DNA from: CBDANW01 sp965197825 | GTDB taxonomy: Bacteria > Acidobacteriota > Vicinamibacteria > Marinacidobacterales > DATDRI01 | Assembly: GCA_965197825.1 (NCBI GenBank) | Contig: CBDANW010000003.1 | Coordinates: forward strand, 1,860,001 to 1,924,000 | DNA: 64,000 nucleotides | Direction: 5' to 3' | Program-made: the position numbers and the translations under genes | Notes under the pieces: model-generated | Seen by the model: the letters and a program-made list of their open reading frames with translations, nothing else | Told to the model about the DNA's origin: nothing | The model's database searches: none | Part shown: positions 18,136 to 26,424 of the stretch, one piece after another | Layout: each line of letters starts with the position of its first letter | Position numbering within the stretch: position 1 is the first letter of the stretch

Positions 18136-19668
18136 TCACCTTGCCAAATGAAATAGGTTGGTCAAATTGCCCGAGCTCGCCAACCCGGCCGGAACGGCAG
18201 GCTCGAGAAAATGAGAGACGATCTCGCCGTTGAAGAGCCCCAATAAAACGATGCCCGCCGCTAGAGTCAGCATGGGAGCGAGCATGGTCCACGGAGCCTC
18301 GTTTCGCACCGTCACGTCTCCTGCTTCGGTGGGCTCCTCCTGGGGAAGGTACATGTATCGGATGACGTTCATGAAATACGCGAGCGCCAAGACGCTGCTA
18401 AAAAGAATCACGCCTACGAACAACCATTTCCCCGCTTCGACTGCTCCGATAGTCAAGTAGAGCTTGCTAAAAAAGCCGCAGAAGGGCGGAATGCCTATCA
18501 TGGAGAGAGCGGCCACCGTGAAGATGGCGCAGGTCCAGGGCATCTTGACGGATAGATTTCGGAACTCGCTAATCTTCCTTAGTCCGGTTCGGTACACGAT
18601 GGCCCCGGCCACCAGGAACAGGCATCCCTTCATGAACGAGTGGTTCACCAGATGCAGCAGTCCTCCGGTGAGCCCTGTCGCGTTCGCCAGCCCGACGCCC
18701 AGGACGATGTAGCCGATTTGGGCAACGGAGGAGTATGCGAGCATGCGCTTGAGGTCCGACTGGGCTATGGCCATGACCGATCCCAAAACCATGGCGATGG
18801 CTCCCATCCAGCTCAGTAGCTCCGTGACCGGGATCAACTCGATGGAAAAGCGTGGCTCGAAGACGAAAAACATCACGCGAATCAAGACGTAGGCTGCCAC
18901 CTTGGTCGTCGTTGCGGCGATCAGGGCGCTCACCGCCGAAGGGGCGTCGGAGTAAGCACCTGGAAGCCAGGCGTGCATCGGGAACAGCGCCATCTTGATC
19001 GAGATCCCGATGACGAAGAAGGCAAACGCAACCAGAACTGCGTTGGACTGGTAGAGGTCGGGCAGGATGCTTGCGAGGTCCGCCATGTTGAGCGATCCGG
19101 TGACGCTATAGAGATACCCGACGGATAGCAGGTAAAAGGCGGCACCCACCGTTCCCAGAATGACGTATCGGAAAGCCGAGACCACCGCCGCCCCTCCCCC
19201 AATCGAGATGAGCGCATAGCTCGTCAAAGAAGTGACTTCCAGGAAGACGTACAGGTTGAACATATCCGCGGTGGCCACGATGCCCGTCAAGCCGGCAACC
19301 AGTAGCAGATATACGCTGTAAAAAGGAACTTCCTTCTCTGGCAGCTCCTTCAGGATGCTCTTTTTCGAATAGATCCCGACGAGGAACGTGATGAAGTTCA
19401 GGAGCAACAGCATGAGAGCCCCGAGATGATCGATGCGATACTCGATCCCCCACGGTGGCTCCCACCCACCCATGAAGTATTGGACGGGACCGTTGACCAG
19501 AACGTCGCGAGCGACGACGATCGAGGCCGCAAGGGAAAAAGCGAGGGCCGCAAGAGCAAGCGGAAACACCGCCCCCCTCCTCCACCAGCCCAACACGGGA
19601 AGGACGAAAGCCGTCAGAAGCGGCGCCACGATGATAAGGATGGGAGCTGCAGGTTGATGAACGTTCAT
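18136..19668 (-). CDS. mrpD: Mrp antiporter subunit D
   Basis: 510 residues, about 14 membrane helices. Family features are the lipid-facing FLEVTSLTSYALI, FPMHAWLPGAYSDAPSAVSA (the conserved discontinuous helix region) and SDLKRMLAYSSVAQIGYIVLG. MrpD is one of the two large ion-translocating subunits of Mrp sodium/proton antiporters. The ATG overlaps the mrpC stop by 4 nt. It is placed after mrpC as in standard mrp operons, which supports D over the related NuoN or HyfB families. Confidence 0.9.
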   Translation of the reverse strand: MNVHQPAAPILIIVAPLLTAFVLPVLGWWRRGAVFPLALAALAFSLAASIVVARDVLVNGPVQYFMGGWEPPWGIEYRIDHLGALMLLLLNFITFLVGIYSKKSILKELPEKEVPFYSVYLLLVAGLTGIVATADMFNLYVFLEVTSLTSYALISIGGGAAVVSAFRYVILGTVGAAFYLLSVGYLYSVTGSLNMADLASILPDLYQSNAVLVAFAFFVIGISIKMALFPMHAWLPGAYSDAPSAVSALIAATTTKVAAYVLIRVMFFVFEPRFSIELIPVTELLSWMGAIAMVLGSVMAIAQSDLKRMLAYSSVAQIGYIVLGVGLANATGLTGGLLHLVNHSFMKGCLFLVAGAIVYRTGLRKISEFRNLSVKMPWTCAIFTVAALSMIGIPPFCGFFSKLYLTIGAVEAGKWLFVGVILFSSVLALAYFMNVIRYMYLPQEEPTEAGDVTVRNEAPWTMLAPMLTLAAGIVLLGLFNGEIVSHFLEPAVPAGLASSGNLTNLFHLAR

Positions 19669-20066
19669 CGAGCGTCGCGCGATGCTCTCATTCTCTCGAG
19701 CAACTGGTCCTCTTCAAGCGTGCCGTAGCCCTTGTGGATCCGTAGAAGAAGGGCCAGGGCCACACCGGTAGTGGCGACACCGACCACGATGGCCGTCAGC
19801 ATGAGGACGTGAGGCAAAGGGTTAACGTAGTGAGAAGCTTCGAGGACTAGCTCCGCTCCATGGCTGTGCTCCGCCTCGATGATGGGGATTGTGGAGCCGC
19901 GCTTCGCTCCGAGCGAGACGAAGAACAGAATGATGGACCACTGGAAGATGTTCATACCGACGAGCTTTTTTACCAGGTTGGTCTTCCCGGTCATGGCATA
20001 GAAACCGATCATCATGAGAACGATATAGATGATGCTGTTGATGTGGTCGACGATGAGATCGCCCAT
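19665..20066 (-). CDS. mrpC: Mrp antiporter subunit C (NuoK-like)
   Basis: 133 residues with three predicted helices and the NuoK/MrpC-type core: IGFYAMTGKTNLVKKLVGMNIFQWSI and the conserved ...DPLPHVLMLTAIVVGVA-like segment (here NPLPHVLMLTAIVVGVATTG). It forms part of the channel-like membrane domain. A stretch of acidic residues (IIEAEHSHGAE) extends the periplasmic loop. It overlaps mrpD (ATGA) and follows mrpB after 7 nt. Confidence 0.88.
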   Translation of the reverse strand: MGDLIVDHINSIIYIVLMMIGFYAMTGKTNLVKKLVGMNIFQWSIILFFVSLGAKRGSTIPIIEAEHSHGAELVLEASHYVNPLPHVLMLTAIVVGVATTGVALALLLRIHKGYGTLEEDQLLERMRASRDAR

Positions 20067-20073
20067 GCCGCTC

Positions 20074-20490
20074 TCACTCGAAGGTGATCAGATCGTGGAA
20101 GATGGAGACCATCACCGCCATCACGGTGATTCCGACGCCAATCTCGATGCCCAGCATGCCCACGCTTCGTGGCTCAGCCACCGGGAGAACGCCATAGTCG
20201 AGGAAATTCGCTCCCAAGAACAAACAGACGACGCCGATTGCGGCGTATAGGAAAACGCCCAAGCTGGTAAAGACGGTGAGCGCCGGGAGAGAGAATCGAC
20301 GCTTGACCTCATCGATGCCGTAGGCGATGGACAGCAAGATGAAGCTCGACCCTAGAATCACACCACCTTGAAAACCGCCACCGGGGCTGCTGTGGCCGTG
20401 CATGATGACGTAAAGCCCGAACATCTGGATGAAGGGTACCAGTAGGCGGCAGACTGTCTTCACGATGAGACTCTGTTGCCTGGTAATCAC
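20074..20490 (-). CDS. mrpB: Mrp antiporter subunit B
   Basis: 138 residues, four predicted helices. MnhB-family features include the loop GHSSPGGGFQGGVILGSS after helix 1, and helix 2 running into YGIDEVKRRFSLP. MrpB is a small core subunit of the cation/proton antiporter. It sits 2 nt after the MbhE-like gene and 7 nt before mrpC, in the expected operon position. Confidence 0.9.
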   Translation of the reverse strand: MITRQQSLIVKTVCRLLVPFIQMFGLYVIMHGHSSPGGGFQGGVILGSSFILLSIAYGIDEVKRRFSLPALTVFTSLGVFLYAAIGVVCLFLGANFLDYGVLPVAEPRSVGMLGIEIGVGITVMAVMVSIFHDLITFE

Positions 20491-20492
20491 CT

Positions 20493-20771
20493 TCAGTCCT
20501 CGTCCCGTCGTGTCCGCAGTATGAGAAGGACGGCCACCCCCGCGGTGAAGATGACCACTGTCTCCCCAAGCGTATCGAAGCCTCGGTAGTCGGCTAGCAC
20601 CGCGGTGACCATGTTAGGTACCGCGGTCTCCTCGAAACCCTTCTCTATGTATCGCGGAGACACGTGGCTGCTGGCCGGGGAGGCGGGATCGCCCCAATCA
20701 GGCATGGCCAAGGTCCCCAAAACCAGCAAAAACCCGGTGACGCCGGTCACGACCAGATGAAGGTACTTCAA
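20493..20771 (-). CDS. MbhE-like subunit (MrpA C-terminal module)
   Basis: 92 residues: one N-terminal helix (VVTGVTGFLLVLGTLAM), a soluble loop with SPRYIEKGFEETAVPNMVTAVLADYRGFDTLGE, and a second helix ending in RTRRDED. The loop motif DYRGFDTLGE is diagnostic of MbhE and the C-terminal part of MrpA. Start is TTG 20771, overlapping the MbhD-like stop (TTGA). The longer frame upstream is a shadow. A stand-alone E module means MrpA is split here. Confidence 0.85.
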   Translation of the reverse strand: MKYLHLVVTGVTGFLLVLGTLAMPDWGDPASPASSHVSPRYIEKGFEETAVPNMVTAVLADYRGFDTLGETVVIFTAGVAVLLILRTRRDED

Positions 20772-21013
20772 TCCTTGCTTACCCTTTCCGTCTTGAAGAC
20801 CGTGATGACGAAGAGCACGGTCGTGACGCCGGCACCCACCGACGCTTCCGTAAAAGCGACGTCCACCGCTCCCATTTCGACCCACAGAAGACACATGAAC
20901 AGACTAAATGCCCCTAGCAGGATGACCGAGGCGAGCAGATCCCTCACCGTCACCGCCCCGATCGCGCAAATGACCGTAAACGCCAGCAAGACGATGTCGA
21001 GCTGCCAGATCAA
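20768..21013 (-). CDS. MbhD-like subunit (MrpA C-terminal module)
   Basis: 81 residues with three helices, matching the MbhD/DUF4040 family (VRDLLASVILLGAFSLFMC; VDVAFTEASVGAGVTTVLFV). The segment AFTEASVGAG is the conserved core. Start is TTG 21013, with GGAGG about 8 nt upstream. That ribosome binding site ends only 2 nt from the IS630/MITE insertion at 21028, so translation signals survive but the transcript from mrpEFG must cross about 1.3 kb of mobile DNA. Confidence 0.85.
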   Translation of the reverse strand: MIWQLDIVLLAFTVICAIGAVTVRDLLASVILLGAFSLFMCLLWVEMGAVDVAFTEASVGAGVTTVLFVITVFKTERVSKD

Positions 21014-21026
21014 TTAGTTCTCCTCC

Positions 21027-22094
21027 CTAGTGGACTGTAACAACTGAACGTTTAGTGGTTTTAATGCGTCGTGACGGATCGTTGTAGGTCCACTTCACGG
21101 GCTTGGGGTCTTCGTTGTACTTGCGAATGTAGCGCATGATCTTGCGGGTCAGGTCGTGGGTTGACGTGAACACGCCTCGATGGATCAGGGCACGCTCGAT
21201 CTTGGAGAACCAGAGTTCGATTTTGTTCAGCCAGGAGGAATATGTGGGTGTGAAGTGGAGTCGGACTTTTGGGTTGGCCTCGAGGAACTGTGCGACCTTG
21301 GCGGTCTTGTGAGCCGACAGATTGTCGAGGATGACATGTATTTCGCGCTTTCGCTTGTGGCTCGCAACCAGCTGCTCCAAGAAGGCGACGAACTCCTGGC
21401 TGGTATGGCGGCGGACAGTCTTGCCCAAAACCACCCCCGTCTTCGTGTCGAAGGCGGCGTAGAGAGAAAGCGTTCCATGCCGGACGTACTCGAAACCGTG
21501 TCGCTCGGCCCGCCCGGGAGACAACGGCAAGATCGGGTCCCGTCGATCCAGGGCTTGGATCGCCGTTTTCTCATCAATACAAAACACCGCAGCGTGCTGA
21601 GGTGGATTCATATATAGACCGATGATATCCGCTGCCTTCGTCTCGAAATCCGGATCGTTGGAGGCCTTGTAATGCTCAATTCGGTGTGGCTGGAGACCAT
21701 GCTTTTTCCAAGTGCGAGCCACCATCATGTGATGGATTCCCAGCTTCTTCGCAAGTCGACGCGTGCTCCAGTGAGTCGAGCCGTCGGTCGGTTTTTTCTG
21801 CGTCCACGAAAGAATCCGTGCTTCCATCCGAGGCGTGAGCACTTGAATCGGACGCCCCTCGTGACGCGCGTACAGACCTGCCAGACGCTCCTCCAAGAAT
21901 CGGCGTTTCCACTTGCTGATAAAAGGCGCCGTGCAGCCCACCGTCTGCTGCACCTGCGTATAGCTTGCACCGTCTGCCAGCAAGAGCAACATCCGAGCGA
22001 TCCGCGCGTCATCCGCTCGACCGCTACGGCTCGAAACTCGTTTGCCAAGCTCCCTATGTTCCGCTTGAGTCAACACAACGGCTCTCCCTCGCAT
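21027..22094 (-). CDS. IS630-family transposase
   Basis: 355 residues. An N-terminal winged helix-turn-helix region (LLLLADGASYTQVQQTVGCT) precedes the DDE core of IS630/Tc1-mariner enzymes: Asp in VFCIDEKTAIQALDR, Asp in HVILDNLSAHKT, and the terminal acidic residue in SSWLNKIELWFSKIERALI. The TAG stop lies inside the left inverted repeat. The frame is intact, so the element may be active. It is transcribed in the same direction as the operon it interrupts. Confidence 0.92.
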   Translation of the reverse strand: MRGRAVVLTQAEHRELGKRVSSRSGRADDARIARMLLLLADGASYTQVQQTVGCTAPFISKWKRRFLEERLAGLYARHEGRPIQVLTPRMEARILSWTQKKPTDGSTHWSTRRLAKKLGIHHMMVARTWKKHGLQPHRIEHYKASNDPDFETKAADIIGLYMNPPQHAAVFCIDEKTAIQALDRRDPILPLSPGRAERHGFEYVRHGTLSLYAAFDTKTGVVLGKTVRRHTSQEFVAFLEQLVASHKRKREIHVILDNLSAHKTAKVAQFLEANPKVRLHFTPTYSSWLNKIELWFSKIERALIHRGVFTSTHDLTRKIMRYIRKYNEDPKPVKWTYNDPSRRIKTTKRSVVTVH

Positions 22095-22138
22095 GAGAGA
22101 GATATTACTACTAAATACTTAAATGTTACAGTCCACTA
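21028..22138 (-). mobile_element. IS630-family insertion sequence
   Basis: Bounded by TA at 21028-21029 and 22137-22138 with inverted ends tagtggactgtaac / gttacagtccacta, as expected for IS630 elements that insert at and duplicate TA. Removing it with one TA joins the mrp operon sequence directly to the end of the adjacent MITE, so it landed in the MITE's own terminal TA. Confidence 0.9.
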
Positions 22139-22300
22139 GTGTCCCGTCTCGGAAGTCCTGTTGCATTCGAGCGCCGATGCATCCCGCCTCGCTGCGTTGC
22201 GCCTCGGTTGAATACGCCCGGTATTTCGCCCTCGCCACGCCTTGCGATCCGGGCGCCTCGACGCTCTCGATGCTAACATCACTTCCGAGACGAGACACTT
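22137..22300. repeat. MITE, family 1 (tagtgtcccgtctcggaagt ends), copy A
   Basis: A 164-bp element with inverted ends (tagtgtcccgtctcggaagt and acttccgagacgagacact). The inner part is GC-rich with imperfect internal symmetry (gcattcgagcgccgatgcat; gggcgcctcgacgctctcgatgc). It has no coding capacity of its own. A second copy in opposite orientation is at 39998-40160. Its right end supplies the last codons and stop of mrpG. Confidence 0.85.
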
Positions 22301-22584
22301 GTCCAGAGCGGCATCTTGTTCTTGAAGGCGGCCCTGGCCATGGCATGGGTGGCGGTAGGACTGGTAACGAAGATAAAGAAGGCGATAAAGAAGATCTTCA
22401 CGCTCGGGAGATCGAGCCCTCCATAGGAGGCGAGACCCGTGAGCACGAGCAGACTACCCAGGGTGTCACTCTTTCCGGCGGCGTGCATCCTCGTGTAGAA
22501 ATCCGGGAAGCGGAGCAGACCGATCGCACCCATCAAAAGAAAGAAAACTCCCGCACAAACGAAGACTACTGCCAACGCGGTCAT
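22279..22584 (-). CDS. mrpG: Mrp antiporter subunit G
   Basis: 101 residues, three helices, of the MnhG/PhaG family: GAIGLLRFPDFYTRMHAAGKSDTLGSLLVL is the conserved motif, then FVTSPTATHAMARAA. The last residues (SVSSRK) and TGA are encoded by the inserted MITE end, so the native C terminus after KNKMPLW was replaced. MrpG C termini vary, so function may be kept. Start overlaps the mrpF stop (ATGA). Confidence 0.9.
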   Translation of the reverse strand: MTALAVVFVCAGVFFLLMGAIGLLRFPDFYTRMHAAGKSDTLGSLLVLTGLASYGGLDLPSVKIFFIAFFIFVTSPTATHAMARAAFKNKMPLWTSVSSRK

Positions 22585-22862
22585 CCCGTCGTCCTACGAA
22601 CCACGCCTTTCCTCTCGAAGTACTTCGAAAGGGTAAGAGCACCGAGGAAGTTGATGAGGGCGTAAACGAAGGCGATGTCGATGAAAAACTCGACCCGATC
22701 GAATATGTATCCGGTCAATACAACGACGGCGATGGTCTTCGTGCCGATGACGTTCACCCCGATGATGCGATCCATGATGACCGGTCCCTTGACCACCCGA
22801 TAGAGACACAGCAAGACCGCAAACAGAATGACCAGCGAAGCGCCGAGAAAGAAGACCTGCAT
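22581..22862 (-). CDS. mrpF: Mrp antiporter subunit F
   Basis: 93 residues, three helices. MnhF-family stretch: LCLYRVVKGPVIMDRIIGVNVIGTKTIAVVV, then ALINFLGALTLSKYFER. The Asp in MDRI is the conserved acidic residue of this family. Start is ATG 22862, overlapping the mrpE stop (TGATG). The GTG one codon earlier is possible. Confidence 0.9.
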   Translation of the reverse strand: MQVFFLGASLVILFAVLLCLYRVVKGPVIMDRIIGVNVIGTKTIAVVVLTGYIFDRVEFFIDIAFVYALINFLGALTLSKYFERKGVVRRTTG

Positions 22863-23368
22863 CACCTCTCCGGTGGTTCGAGAAACACACGTGCAACCCG
22901 CCGCTCCATTTCACCGGACAGGAGGTCCCGCGCCACCTTGTCGCTCAAGGCGTGGACATAGAATTCCCCGTCGTCGATATCCATGGTGATGGTTCCGGGA
23001 GTGAGGGTGATGGAGTTGCCGAGGCTGACCTTCGATAAGTCGCTCGTCAAGGTGGTCTTGAAACGCACGATCTGAGGACGGATCTTTCCGGGGAAGAGGA
23101 CCAGATAGACGACATGCAGGTTCGCCAGGATGACTTGGTACAGAAGCCAGGGTATGTATTGGAGAAACCTCCACGCTTTCAATAACTTGTTGGGGGAGGT
23201 CACATCCGGGAATAGTAGGTCAGACGAGAAAAACGCCACCAGTGCGGCGCAAACGAGGCCCAGACTGAGATGGAACGCGTCGTAATGCCCGGAAAAGATC
23301 AGCCAGAAACCGTACATGATGAGAAAGACCACGAAGCGTCTCGGGTTGTCCCATCGTTTTTCCGCCAT
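22862..23368 (-). CDS. mrpE: Mrp antiporter subunit E
   Basis: 168 residues. Two N-terminal helices (FVVFLIMYGFWLIFSG; LGLVCAALVAFFSSDL) precede a soluble domain with the family motif SITLTPGTITMDIDDGEFYVHAL, typical of MnhE. It is the first gene of the mrpEFG-(MITE/IS630)-mbhD-mbhE-mrpBCD-nuoL-nuoM-like operon. The ribosome binding site is GGAGAAGG. About 90 nt separate it from the upstream gene, enough for a promoter: a TAGAAT -10 is present without a convincing -35. Confidence 0.9.
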   Translation of the reverse strand: MAEKRWDNPRRFVVFLIMYGFWLIFSGHYDAFHLSLGLVCAALVAFFSSDLLFPDVTSPNKLLKAWRFLQYIPWLLYQVILANLHVVYLVLFPGKIRPQIVRFKTTLTSDLSKVSLGNSITLTPGTITMDIDDGEFYVHALSDKVARDLLSGEMERRVARVFLEPPER

Positions 23369-23458
23369 GACTTATCCCTTCTCCACGCAGGCAAAACCAC
23401 TGGGGATTCTATCGGAGTGAGGCGTCATAGCGAAGCAAAATCGATGCGTCGGTCGGAT

Positions 23459-25219
23459 CTAGTTAGTCCTTTTCGCAACGATGCCGACACCCTCGACGAC
23501 CGTATAGGAGCCGGGGAAGAGATCAACGAGTTTCTCACGCCGCCCACCAGGCCACTGAACGGTGAGCTCATAGATCTTGTCGGCGCTACCGAGGCCCAAG
23601 TAGAGACGGGAATCGCTGTGCGAGAGGTAACCTCGGTCTCCACGCACCTCCCTGACCATCGTTTTTTCGCCTACTTTGCCCCAGACGACCGCCCCCACGC
23701 CGTCACGGTTCGCCGCCCGCCCCACGAGCTCGAGCACGACGATACGCGCCGGCGACGCGAGCCGGTTCATCACCAAGAGCGGCGTTCCGTCCATTATCTG
23801 AACCACCGCATCTTGAAGCAGGTCGCCATCCAGATCCCCGAGCGCCGCGCCGCGCGCCGGTTGCGGTTCCCGTAGCTCGGCGTCGAAGCCTGAGCTTCCA
23901 TCCTCGAACGTACCATCACCTCGATTGAGAAATAGCTGCATGGGCTGGCGAAAACTCTCCCCGACGTCCGAGCCATCCACCTGAGGATAGACGTGGCCGT
24001 TGACAAGGAAAATATCCAAGTCCCCATCGGCATCGAGATCGGCCAAACGCGTGCTCCAGCCGAGATACGAGAGACTCGCTAGCGCCAGGCCGGCCGCATC
24101 AGTGGAGTCGACGAAGCTGTGCTCACCCCGGTTGAGGTAGAGCGTGTTGTAATCGTTGGAGAAGTTGGTGACGAAGAGATCGACACGTCCGTCTCCGTTG
24201 ACGTCTCCGGCGTCCACCCCCATTCCGGCTTGTTCGCTTCCGAACTGAGACAGACCCGCACCGGAAACGAGGGACACGTCCCGGAAGCGTCCCGCTCCTA
24301 GGTTTTCGAAGAGGAGATTCAACGTGGAGTCGGAAGCCACGTACAGATCTTGATCTCCATCGAGATCCAGATCAAAGAACACCGCACCGAGCTGGTAGGT
24401 GTCCCCATGGACAACCCCCGCCTCGTCGGTCCAATCTTGGAAGGTCCCATCGCCGCGATTCCGATAGAGGACTCCAGACTGAAAACCGAACCCCTGTGGT
24501 CCACAGCTCACGGTCAATCCCTTCCAAAGACAAAACTGTCGGGGAATGACTTTGTCGAGGAGCTCCCGATCGAACTCGAGGTAATTGCACACGTAGAGAT
24601 CCAAGAAGCCGTCGCTGTCGATGTCTCCCCAGGCCGCGCTCGCTCCCCAGCCGGGATCCCCCGCTCGCTCAAGGGCTGGCGAGAAGGTGCCGTCCCCGTT
24701 GTTTCTGTAGAGGATGTTCGGGCCATAGTTCGTTACATAGAGATCGAGGTCGCCGTCGTTGTCGAAATCGGCCGAGGCCACACCTTGTCCAAAGCCTCGA
24801 TCTCCCACCCCGGCGAGCTCGGTAACGTCGACATACGCGGAGCCTCCCTCATTCCGGAAGAGACGGTTGGGCTCACCCGGGGTCCCGGCCGCCAACCTGT
24901 CCAGTGTAGAGGCGTTGACCAGATAGATGTCCAGGTCACCGTCTCCGTCGTAGTCGAAAAGCGCAACCCCTGAGCCCGTGGTCTCCAAGATGTACCGTTT
25001 CTCCTGGTCGCCGGACAGGTGTTGGAAATCGAGTGAGGGACCGAGTACGAGTCCTGCCTGACCGGCCTGACCAGTAAACCCGGAAAGGCTCGCCTCCGCC
25101 CAAAAGAGTACGGCACAGCAGAGAACGCTCGCCTTGGCAAGACCGAGCCGGGCATTCCGACCCGGCCTACCCGTTGCCTCCCCTCCCCTTCGCAACGATC
25201 TCTGCCAACTTGTCCGCAT
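23459..25219 (-). CDS. FG-GAP/VCBS-repeat protein with C-terminal ASPIC/UnbV domain
   Basis: 586 residues, probably exported (hydrophobic AKASVLCCAVLFWAEASLSG). At least seven calcium-binding-loop-like repeats of an integrin-type beta-propeller follow: DYDGDGDLD, DFDNDGDLD, DIDSDGFLD, DLDLDGDQD, DVNGDGRVD, DLDADGDLD and DLDGDLLQD. The last about 80 residues (RGYLSHSDSRLYLGLGSADKIYELTVQWPGGRREK) match the ASPIC/UnbV domain. Molecular function is unknown. ATG 25219 is used, but TTG 25195 would reduce a 53-nt overlap with the upstream gene. Confidence 0.88.
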   Translation of the reverse strand: MRTSWQRSLRRGGEATGRPGRNARLGLAKASVLCCAVLFWAEASLSGFTGQAGQAGLVLGPSLDFQHLSGDQEKRYILETTGSGVALFDYDGDGDLDIYLVNASTLDRLAAGTPGEPNRLFRNEGGSAYVDVTELAGVGDRGFGQGVASADFDNDGDLDLYVTNYGPNILYRNNGDGTFSPALERAGDPGWGASAAWGDIDSDGFLDLYVCNYLEFDRELLDKVIPRQFCLWKGLTVSCGPQGFGFQSGVLYRNRGDGTFQDWTDEAGVVHGDTYQLGAVFFDLDLDGDQDLYVASDSTLNLLFENLGAGRFRDVSLVSGAGLSQFGSEQAGMGVDAGDVNGDGRVDLFVTNFSNDYNTLYLNRGEHSFVDSTDAAGLALASLSYLGWSTRLADLDADGDLDIFLVNGHVYPQVDGSDVGESFRQPMQLFLNRGDGTFEDGSSGFDAELREPQPARGAALGDLDGDLLQDAVVQIMDGTPLLVMNRLASPARIVVLELVGRAANRDGVGAVVWGKVGEKTMVREVRGDRGYLSHSDSRLYLGLGSADKIYELTVQWPGGRREKLVDLFPGSYTVVEGVGIVAKRTN

Positions 25220-26183
25220 ACTCCTCCAGATGAAGGTTGTTGACCTCCTCCAACTTATCTATCCATTGGCTAGGGAAAGCGCTCACTCCCGAGATAGCGC
25301 CGCACATCCCACCGACAATGCTTGCCGTGGTATCGCAATCACCCCCCAGGTTCGCAGCCATGCGTATGGCCTCGACGGGTTGCCCGTTTGCGAATTTCAG
25401 AATGGCAAGACAGACCGGTACCGCCTCCGTCGTCGCGACTCCGGCGCCGATCGTTTCGTATAGGTCCCTCATGACTCCGAGCTTGTCCTCAGACCGGCTC
25501 ACGATTTCGAGAGCCAACGAGGTACGGCTCTTTATCGACGCGCCGAACCAAGTGGTTCCTCTCGTCATGCCGAGATCCACCGCTTGCATGGCGGACCCAA
25601 CCAACTCATCCAAGTCGTTCACACCGTGAATGCCGCGTCCAATGATCATGGCCACGGCGCTCGCTCCGGCAATAGCGATGTTCGTGTAATGCGTGGGCAT
25701 GCAGGCGGCAGCAACCGCGTCAACGGTCTTCTCCAACTCGCCTCTTCCGTAAATCCCCACCGGGGCGATCCGCATCGTGGCTCCGTTGGTATCCCCCGTG
25801 ATGCCCGACTTCTCTATGGCGACACCCGAGCGTATCAAGTGAAGGGCACGCAAGGAGCTGGGACCAACCAGCATGGAATCGAAAGCCCCCATGTCCTCGG
25901 CCCATTTCAACAAGCGACTCGCGATATCCCGAGGATCCACATGTCCCCTCTCTATCAGCGCGTCGGCAAGTAGCAACGTCAGCTGGGTATCATCGGTAAC
26001 TTGTCCCGCCACCATCTTGTCGTGAATGACGTGGCCCCTTGGCGCAGGCAAAAAATCCTCCACGTAGTCAACGAAGGTCGACTGGATGGAGGCCGGACTC
26101 ATGAGAGAGGTTGGCATCCCCATGGCGTCACCCGCGGCTACACCCACGAGGCAACCATAGATACGTTCTTTCAGGCTTGTCAT
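25167..26183 (-). CDS. ADP-ribosylglycohydrolase family protein
   Basis: 338 residues of the DraG/ARH-like fold, which removes ADP-ribose from proteins or small molecules using two Mg ions. Metal-binding clusters are GVAAGDAMGMPTS near the N terminus, AGQVTDDTQLTLLLADALIERG, and GGDCDTTASIVGG near the C terminus. No partner ADP-ribosyltransferase is in the window, so the substrate is open. The gene shares a short overlap with the downstream FG-GAP gene. Its upstream side abuts IS66 debris, so its native promoter may be lost. Confidence 0.88.
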   Translation of the reverse strand: MTSLKERIYGCLVGVAAGDAMGMPTSLMSPASIQSTFVDYVEDFLPAPRGHVIHDKMVAGQVTDDTQLTLLLADALIERGHVDPRDIASRLLKWAEDMGAFDSMLVGPSSLRALHLIRSGVAIEKSGITGDTNGATMRIAPVGIYGRGELEKTVDAVAAACMPTHYTNIAIAGASAVAMIIGRGIHGVNDLDELVGSAMQAVDLGMTRGTTWFGASIKSRTSLALEIVSRSEDKLGVMRDLYETIGAGVATTEAVPVCLAILKFANGQPVEAIRMAANLGGDCDTTASIVGGMCGAISGVSAFPSQWIDKLEEVNNLHLEEYADKLAEIVAKGRGGNG

Positions 26184-26239
26184 CCTAGGAATCCTGGTCG
26201 CCTTGCTGTCACGGCACCACGAGCTTTCCCACGTGGGTT

Positions 26240-26424
26240 ACCGGAACGGCCACCGCCCCAGCAATCGATTCGCTCTCCGGCGCTCTCACCGACACGAGGG
26301 CGCAGAGGAACGGATCGAGCTGGAATTGTTGTCGGCACACGCAAGCCAAAGAATCGATACCCTTGCGGAAATCAACCGGCTCGCAAGCCACCAATACCTT
26401 CAGTTGAGGAACGATCTGGATCAT
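26240..26424 (-). pseudogene. IS66 TnpB fragment (second IS66 type)
   Basis: The start of an IS66 Orf2: MIQIVPQLKVLVACEPVDFR and KGIDSLACVCRQQFQLDPF are clear. Similarity then stops near position 26310 and unrelated residues follow. The ATG at 26424 overlaps the tnpA stop. The tnpC gene and the outer end of this element are missing. The sequence differs clearly from the complete IS66 at 4509. Confidence 0.7.
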
